Source: an uncultured Chloroflexota bacterium (GTDB lineage Bacteria; Chloroflexota; Limnocylindria; Limnocylindrales; CSP1-4). Taken from it: 8,801 nt of DNA. The position numbers were made by a program, and so were the translations under genes. The notes under the pieces are model-generated. The model made no database searches. It had not been told where the DNA came from and saw only the letters and a list, made by a program, of their open reading frames with translations. Shown here one piece after another: positions 5,226 through 8,801 of the stretch; position 1 is the first letter of the stretch; the number at the start of each line of letters is the position of its first letter. The DNA lies in the NCBI GenBank assembly GCA_903930745.1, contig CAIYZX010000168.1:1-8801 (forward strand). The letters are read 5' to 3'.

Positions 5226-7109
5226 TCAGGCGGTTCCGTGGTCCGGCAGCAGGACCGAGACCGTGGTGCCGTGCCCCGGCCGGCTCTCGATCATCGCGGC
5301 CCCACCCGCTGCCCGGGCCATCGCGTGCACCTGGGTGAGCCCGGTTCCGGAACCATCCGGCTTGGTGGAGAAGTGCCGCTCGAAGGCGCGCTCCCGCACC
5401 TCCGCGCTCATGCCGGTCCCGGTGTCCCTGACCCGGATGGCCACGAACGGACCCGGTCCGGCGTCCGGCAGCACATGCGGGTCTGCCATGACGCGCTCCG
5501 CGATGATCGTGATCGTCCCACCGTCCACCATCGCGTCACGGGCGTTGTTCACGAGGCTAACCAGGATCTGTTCCGCGTGACTGCGCTGGATGCGGATGAG
5601 GCCTGCGTCACGGATCTCCAGCTCCACGGGGATCCTGCCGGCGACGCCCCGAAGGTATGGCTCGAGATCGGCGAGGAGCCACCGGACATCGATGGGGGCC
5701 GCCTCGTGCTCCTGGCGTTCCCGCCCGAACTCCAGCAGCTGCTTGGTCAGCGTGATGCCAAGGTCCACGGCGTCCGAGATGCCGGTCACGTCCTCCGCAT
5801 GCCGGCCGGCCGTGTCGGGGTCCGCCGTGAGGTTGCCCAGGTGGAATTGGATGGCGGTCAGGACGCTGCCGAAGTCCACGGCGGCGGTGGCGCCAACGCG
5901 GGTGACGGCCTCGAGCCGGTCCGTGCGCACGGCGGCTGCCTCCAGCCGCTTGCGCCGCGTGATGTCCGTGGCCAGGCCGTACCACCGGGCCGGGCGACCA
6001 AGGGCGTCAACCGAGCAACGCCAGTGCTCCTCCACCCAGATGACGGTCCCGTCGGCTCGCCGCATCCGGTACTCCAGGTCAAAGTCGCCGGCAGTCTCGG
6101 TCTCGGCCCAGCGCGCAGCGGCACGCTCACGATCCTCGTCCACCACCAGTTCGCTCCACCGGCCGGGACTGGCCATCTCGTCCGCGGCGTACCCAAGCAT
6201 CCGCTCCACGCGCGGGCTGCAGAAGACATCGCCGGTGACCAGGTCCCGGACGAGCACAACGCCGTCGATCTCCGCCACGAGCGTCCGGTACTGCTCCTCG
6301 GAGGCTCGCAGTGCCCTGTCCGCCTCGATGCGGTCGGTGACGTCCATGACCTGGCTCACGAAGTACCGGACGCTTCCGTCGTCGTTGAGGATGGCCGCCA
6401 CCGAGAGGTCTCCCCAGACGACGCGGCCGTCGGCGCGGAGGTAGCGCTTGAACTCCCGGTAGGACGTCCGGCGACCCGCCAGAACGTCGTCGGTGAGCCC
6501 CTGGCCCACCTCAAGGTCGTCCGGGTGCGTCAGGTCCTGCCAGCGCATGGATCGGAGCGTCTCGGCGTCGTGGCCGAACATGCGGCACAGGGCGTCGTTG
6601 ACCTCCACCCAGTGGCCGTCCGGCGCGACGATCGCCATGCCGGTGGGCGCGTGCTCCATCGCGAGGGCGAACCGCGACCGGTGCTCAGCCGCCGCCCTGG
6701 CCTCCTCCTCGCTCGCCCGCAACCGTATCGCCGCCCGCTCGTCCAGGGTGATGTCCCGGGCTACGGAGAGGACACCGTCGCCGAGACGGCTGTACTCGAC
6801 GCTGAAGTAGTGGGGGCCGTCCGGTGCCGCTGTCTCTACGGTGTGTCGGTACGGCAGTCCGGACTCGATGACGCGCCGGTGGAGATCGAACCGCGGGGCG
6901 AGATGGGGAACGGTCTGCAGGAAGGTGGCACCGGCGGGATCCGGAGCATCGGGCGACCCCAGCGCGTACTCCCTCCAGGCCGGGTTCGCCAGGACGATCC
7001 TCTCGTCCACGATCGTGCCGTCCTCGCTCCGAACCGCCTCGAGGACCAGGATCGCGTCACGGATCGCGTGGACGGCGGTCGCCAACAGCATGGGATCGTA
7101 CGTGGTCAT
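5226..7109 (-). CDS. Cytoplasmic PAS-PAS-PAS sensor protein with histidine-kinase ATPase domain, H-box histidine absent
   Basis: A 627-residue protein built like a hybrid-free sensor histidine kinase. No membrane segment is visible, so it is probably cytoplasmic. A divergent PAS domain spans about 11-125. A clear PAS/PAC pair at 146-260 includes HAPTGMAIVAPDGHWVEVN and YFVSQVMDVTDR. A third PAS/PAC at 272-388 ends in LATDITRRKRLE. The dimerisation helix (393-425) follows: where related kinases read GVAHDFNN, this one reads TAAVDFGS, with Val411 replacing the phospho-accepting His. The ATPase domain keeps an N-box (LVNNARDAM, 519-527), G1 (RDTGTGM, 561-567), an F-box-like HFSTK (579-583) and G2 (GSGTGL, 586-591). 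It may bind ATP yet be unable to autophosphorylate in the usual way. No response regulator is adjacent. Start: ATG 7109 places the first PAS near the N-terminus; an ATG at 7211 would add 34 low-complexity residues. Neither start has a strong ribosome site. Confidence 0.9.
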   Translation of the reverse strand: MTTYDPMLLATAVHAIRDAILVLEAVRSEDGTIVDERIVLANPAWREYALGSPDAPDPAGATFLQTVPHLAPRFDLHRRVIESGLPYRHTVETAAPDGPHYFSVEYSRLGDGVLSVARDITLDERAAIRLRASEEEARAAAEHRSRFALAMEHAPTGMAIVAPDGHWVEVNDALCRMFGHDAETLRSMRWQDLTHPDDLEVGQGLTDDVLAGRRTSYREFKRYLRADGRVVWGDLSVAAILNDDGSVRYFVSQVMDVTDRIEADRALRASEEQYRTLVAEIDGVVLVRDLVTGDVFCSPRVERMLGYAADEMASPGRWSELVVDEDRERAAARWAETETAGDFDLEYRMRRADGTVIWVEEHWRCSVDALGRPARWYGLATDITRRKRLEAAAVRTDRLEAVTRVGATAAVDFGSVLTAIQFHLGNLTADPDTAGRHAEDVTGISDAVDLGITLTKQLLEFGRERQEHEAAPIDVRWLLADLEPYLRGVAGRIPVELEIRDAGLIRIQRSHAEQILVSLVNNARDAMVDGGTITIIAERVMADPHVLPDAGPGPFVAIRVRDTGTGMSAEVRERAFERHFSTKPDGSGTGLTQVHAMARAAGGAAMIESRPGHGTTVSVLLPDHGTA

Positions 7110-7225
7110 TCCCGGTGCCACACCGGCTCGTCCGGCCTCCGGCGTCACGCCGTCACGCGCACGCCTGCCGCCGATGCCGAGGCCGGGCTCTGTCCGCTGC
7201 TCTGAGACCATTCGGTGCTCTCATG

Positions 7226-7256
7226 GTGCCGCCCACCCCCCGGTGGTTCGCGGCAC
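7226..7256. repeat. Strong interrupted inverted repeat (hairpin or operator)
   Basis: GTGCCGC (7226-7232) pairs with GCGGCAC (7250-7256). Inside it CCACC (7233-7237) pairs with GGTGG (7242-7246) around a CCCC loop; three unpaired bases, TTC, form a bulge. This gives 12 base pairs in 31 bases. It lies between divergent genes, so a terminator role is unlikely; an operator or a leader RNA structure is more plausible. Confidence 0.6.
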
Positions 7257-7350
7257 GACGAACGTACCCCTCCCCGGTCACGGCCCGTAATGCCCCCCTC
7301 GTGGAGGGTAAGGGGACCCGTAGGGCCTACCACGCTACATGTCTCGGGCA

Positions 7351-7356
7351 TATACT
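7351..7356 (+). promoter_or_regulatory. Possible -10 box upstream of the rhodanese gene
   Basis: TATACT, a five-of-six match to the -10 consensus, is the only AT-rich patch in the region and points toward the rhodanese gene. Transcription would start near 7362-7364, giving a leader of about 88 bases. No recognisable -35 is present at 16-18 bases, so confidence is low. Confidence 0.35.
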
Positions 7357-7435
7357 CCCCCGCACCGAGGAGAGGGCCACTCCGGCAGAGCCGACAACCC
7401 CGATGAACCCGACAGCCCCGGCAACCCCAGCACCC

Positions 7436-7441
7436 GAGGAG
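7436..7441 (+). promoter_or_regulatory. Ribosome binding site of the rhodanese gene
   Basis: GAGGAG with a nine-base spacer to the ATG at 7451. It supports this start over the in-frame ATG at 7403, which lacks a well-placed site. Confidence 0.55.
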
Positions 7442-7450
7442 CGTCCCCAG

Positions 7451-7819
7451 ATGAACCGGCCCCAGGCCATTCCCGCCCTTGACCCGCTGTACGCGGACAT
7501 CCGCCGCCGCGATCCCGTCCGCCCGGCCATCCTCCTGGATGTCCGCGAGGTGGACGAGTTCCGCCAGTTCCGCGCAGAGGGCGTGCTCTTCATCCCGATG
7601 AGCACCCTGAGCCTCCGCCTGGACGAGATCCCGAAGGACCGGCCGGTCATGGTGATCTGCGCCTCCGGCAGCCGCTCCCAGGGCGTCACCGGGTACCTCC
7701 TCCAGAACGGCTGGGAGGACGTTGGCTCCGTCGCCGGCGGCATGGACGGCTGGCGCCGCATGGGTCTCCCGGTCAAGTCCGGGCCCGTCGAGGACGGCGA
7801 GGGGCGCCTCCCCGCCTGA
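7451..7819 (+). CDS. Single-domain rhodanese-like sulfurtransferase
   Basis: A 122-residue cytoplasmic protein with one rhodanese domain, the usual size for the GlpE/PspE-like single-domain class. Visible features are AILLDVREVDEFRQF (26-40), an acidic-to-basic segment leading to IPMSTLSLRLDEIPKD (48-63), and the active-site loop CASGSRS starting at Cys70, which would carry a persulfide and matches the family's CxxGxR pattern. GYLLQNGWEDVGSVAGGMDGW (81-101) is the standard closing helix and GG-W motif. The family transfers sulfane sulfur from thiosulfate or other donors to thiol acceptors; the partner cannot be told here. ATG 7451 is chosen for its ribosome site. ATG 7403 would add 16 mostly Pro/Thr/Ala residues. 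It is monocistronic as far as seen, divergent from the sensor gene and convergent with the kelch-like gene, with a shared hairpin terminator downstream. Confidence 0.9.
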   Translation: MNRPQAIPALDPLYADIRRRDPVRPAILLDVREVDEFRQFRAEGVLFIPMSTLSLRLDEIPKDRPVMVICASGSRSQGVTGYLLQNGWEDVGSVAGGMDGWRRMGLPVKSGPVEDGEGRLPA

Positions 7820-7845
7820 GCCCCAGGACATTCCCTCGCGCATAC

Positions 7846-7878
7846 ACGAAAGCCGCCGGTCATCCCGGCGGCCTTCGT
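7846..7878. terminator. Bidirectional hairpin terminator between convergent genes
   Basis: ACGAA-A-GCCGCCGG (7846-7859), a five-base loop, then CCGGCGGC-C-TTCGT (7865-7878). The stem has 13 base pairs with one A/C mismatch. It lies 26 bases after the rhodanese stop and 44 bases after the stop of the opposing gene. The A-rich and T-rich outer arms make it usable in both directions, although the T-tract is short. Confidence 0.8.
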
Positions 7879-7922
7879 CGTTGCTGCGAGGTTCCTGCGG
7901 TCCACGTGGGACCGCCCGGAGC

Positions 7923-8801
7923 TCAGTCCCTCTTGCGCGCGAACCGCGCCCGGACCTGCTCCTTGTGGTTGAACGCCCAGCCGATGAGCAGGACGATCAC
8001 GAAGTTGACCGTGCCCACGCCCGCGGCGTTGAGATAGCCGATCTGCTGGCCGATCTCACCCTCGAGCTTGAGGGCCGGAAGCGTTGCGCCCAGGACGCCA
8101 AGCTGGAAGAACGGCTCCTGCGGGGCGAGGTACGCGCGGGCGAGGCCGCCCGTGACGCCGGCCTGCGTGGTGCCGCCGGCCATGAAGCCGTGCGGGCCGC
8201 TCACGAAGGCCGCCGCGCCCTGGATTCCCTCGCCCAGGTCCGTCTGGGCCAGGTGGTTCCACTGCGCGATGACGCCGTTCGCGTCCGGCTGCGCCCAGAG
8301 GGTCTCCGTGCGGGCGACCTGCCCGTCCGAGCCACCCTGCACGTAGATCACGCCGTTGGAGTTGAACCCGGACATGTTCGTCCGCGGACCGGGGAGGTTC
8401 GTCTGCGCGGACATCATCCACAGCGCGTCGATGACGTTGGGATCCTTGGCGGTGGCGTTGGCACCGCCACCCACGAGGCCCATCTGGACCGTGGCCACGG
8501 CAGCGCCCTGGTCGTTGGTGCCGCCGATGACGTAGATCACGTCACCCACGTGCATCGCGATGCCGTCCGCGTTGGGCTCGGCCAGCGGCTGCTGGACGGT
8601 CCACTCGGACGTGGGGCCGCCGGCGCCAACCTGGATCTTCCAGACGGAGTTGGTGGCCACGGTGCCGTTGGAGCCGCCCATGACCACCAGGCCATCGGAG
8701 ACGGCGACGGCGGAGGCGCCGGTGCGGGCCTCGGGAAGGGCGGTGAAGTCCGTGACCCACTCGCCGAGCGTGCCATCGTTGTTCACGGTCAGGGAGTAGA
8801 C
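7923..8801 (-). CDS. Kelch-like beta-propeller protein with C-terminal membrane anchor (N-terminus beyond window)
   Basis: The frame is open from the right edge, so the N-terminus is missing; 292 residues are visible. An apparent GTG at 8786 is only an internal valine, since coding continues upstream of it. The visible part has repeated kelch-like blades with a hydrophobic strand ending in GG: GLVVMGGSNG (37-46), DVIYVIGGTND (87-97), GVIYVQGGSDG (150-160) and GFMAGGTTQ (205-213). Two GxxxxW turns precede strands (DGTLGEW and NGVIAQW). Residues 262-277 (VGTVNFVIVLLIGWAF) form a single membrane helix, followed by a basic tail (HKEQVRARFARKRD). This implies the propeller sits outside the cell with the C-terminus in the cytoplasm. 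The propeller's ligand is unknown and no catalytic motif is visible. It converges on the rhodanese gene and shares its hairpin terminator. Confidence 0.85.
   Translation of the reverse strand, partial: VYSLTVNNDGTLGEWVTDFTALPEARTGASAVAVSDGLVVMGGSNGTVATNSVWKIQVGAGGPTSEWTVQQPLAEPNADGIAMHVGDVIYVIGGTNDQGAAVATVQMGLVGGGANATAKDPNVIDALWMMSAQTNLPGPRTNMSGFNSNGVIYVQGGSDGQVARTETLWAQPDANGVIAQWNHLAQTDLGEGIQGAAAFVSGPHGFMAGGTTQAGVTGGLARAYLAPQEPFFQLGVLGATLPALKLEGEIGQQIGYLNAAGVGTVNFVIVLLIGWAFNHKEQVRARFARKRD

Larger units (their letters stand above)
7110..7450. other. Divergent intergenic region between the sensor gene and the rhodanese gene
   Basis: About 340 bases without a supported gene. It holds a 12-bp interrupted hairpin (7226-7256), a small CCCTC/GAGGG stem with a three-base loop (7296-7308) and a TATACT box (7351-7356). 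A Pro/Thr/Ala-codon-rich stretch at about 7363-7450 could be read in frame with the rhodanese gene from an ATG at 7403. If the sensor starts at its upstream ATG (7211), the gap shrinks to about 240 bases and the large hairpin lies in that gene's leader. I see no RNA gene or known riboswitch here. Confidence 0.6.

Noticed and set aside
5238..7205. A long open frame (655 codons) on the plus strand opposite the sensor kinase
   Set aside because: It is a mirror of the real gene in very GC-rich DNA, has Arg/Gly/Pro-rich translation with no recognisable motif, and the opposite frame has clear PAS and ATPase domains.
1..8801. A new defence, mobile or secondary-metabolite system
   Set aside because: No nuclease, helicase, toxin-antitoxin, recombinase or biosynthetic core gene is visible; the genes look like ordinary chromosomal functions with mixed orientations.

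Overview
The window is very GC-rich DNA with dense, mostly minus-strand coding. It holds eight protein genes: six complete and two cut by the window edges. I see no tRNA, rRNA, CRISPR array, transposase or phage gene. Serine/proline/threonine linkers of the (PT)n type on a secreted lysozyme, a DUF2203 protein, a membrane-anchored kelch-like propeller and a multi-PAS sensor kinase together suggest a free-living, GC-rich bacterium, possibly Chloroflexota. That placement is an inference from style, not a marker-gene result.

Layout. 1-711 (minus, incomplete): a proline-rich, single-membrane-segment protein of unknown function. 822-2237 and 2242-3072 (minus): an FGGY-family sugar kinase and, just upstream with a 4-base gap, a xylose-isomerase-like TIM-barrel sugar isomerase/epimerase. 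They look like a two-gene sugar catabolism operon, isomerase first and kinase second. 3181-4644 (minus): a secreted GH25 muramidase with two Cys-containing SH3-like repeats, a PT linker and an unusual bare PT tail. 4762-5199 (plus): a DUF2203 protein, divergent from the lysozyme, with a -10-like box placed as for a leaderless message. 5226-7109 (minus): a cytoplasmic PAS-PAS-PAS histidine-kinase-like protein that converges on the DUF2203 gene. 7110-7450: a 341-base divergent intergenic region with a strong hairpin and a TATACT box. 7451-7819 (plus): a single-domain rhodanese. 7846-7878: a hairpin that can end both the rhodanese gene and the gene converging on it. 7923-8801 (minus, incomplete): the C-terminal part of a kelch-like protein anchored by a C-terminal membrane helix.

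The most notable observation is that the sensor kinase has valine where the phospho-accepting histidine of its H-box should be, while its ATP-binding half looks intact. This makes it a candidate pseudo-histidine kinase. Secondary points are the non-canonical substrate and nucleotide motifs of the FGGY kinase, the lysozyme's tail of PT repeats running into the stop codon, the possible leaderless start of the DUF2203 gene, and two sets of inverted repeats in intergenic regions. I found no convincing sign of a new multi-gene defence or mobile system here.
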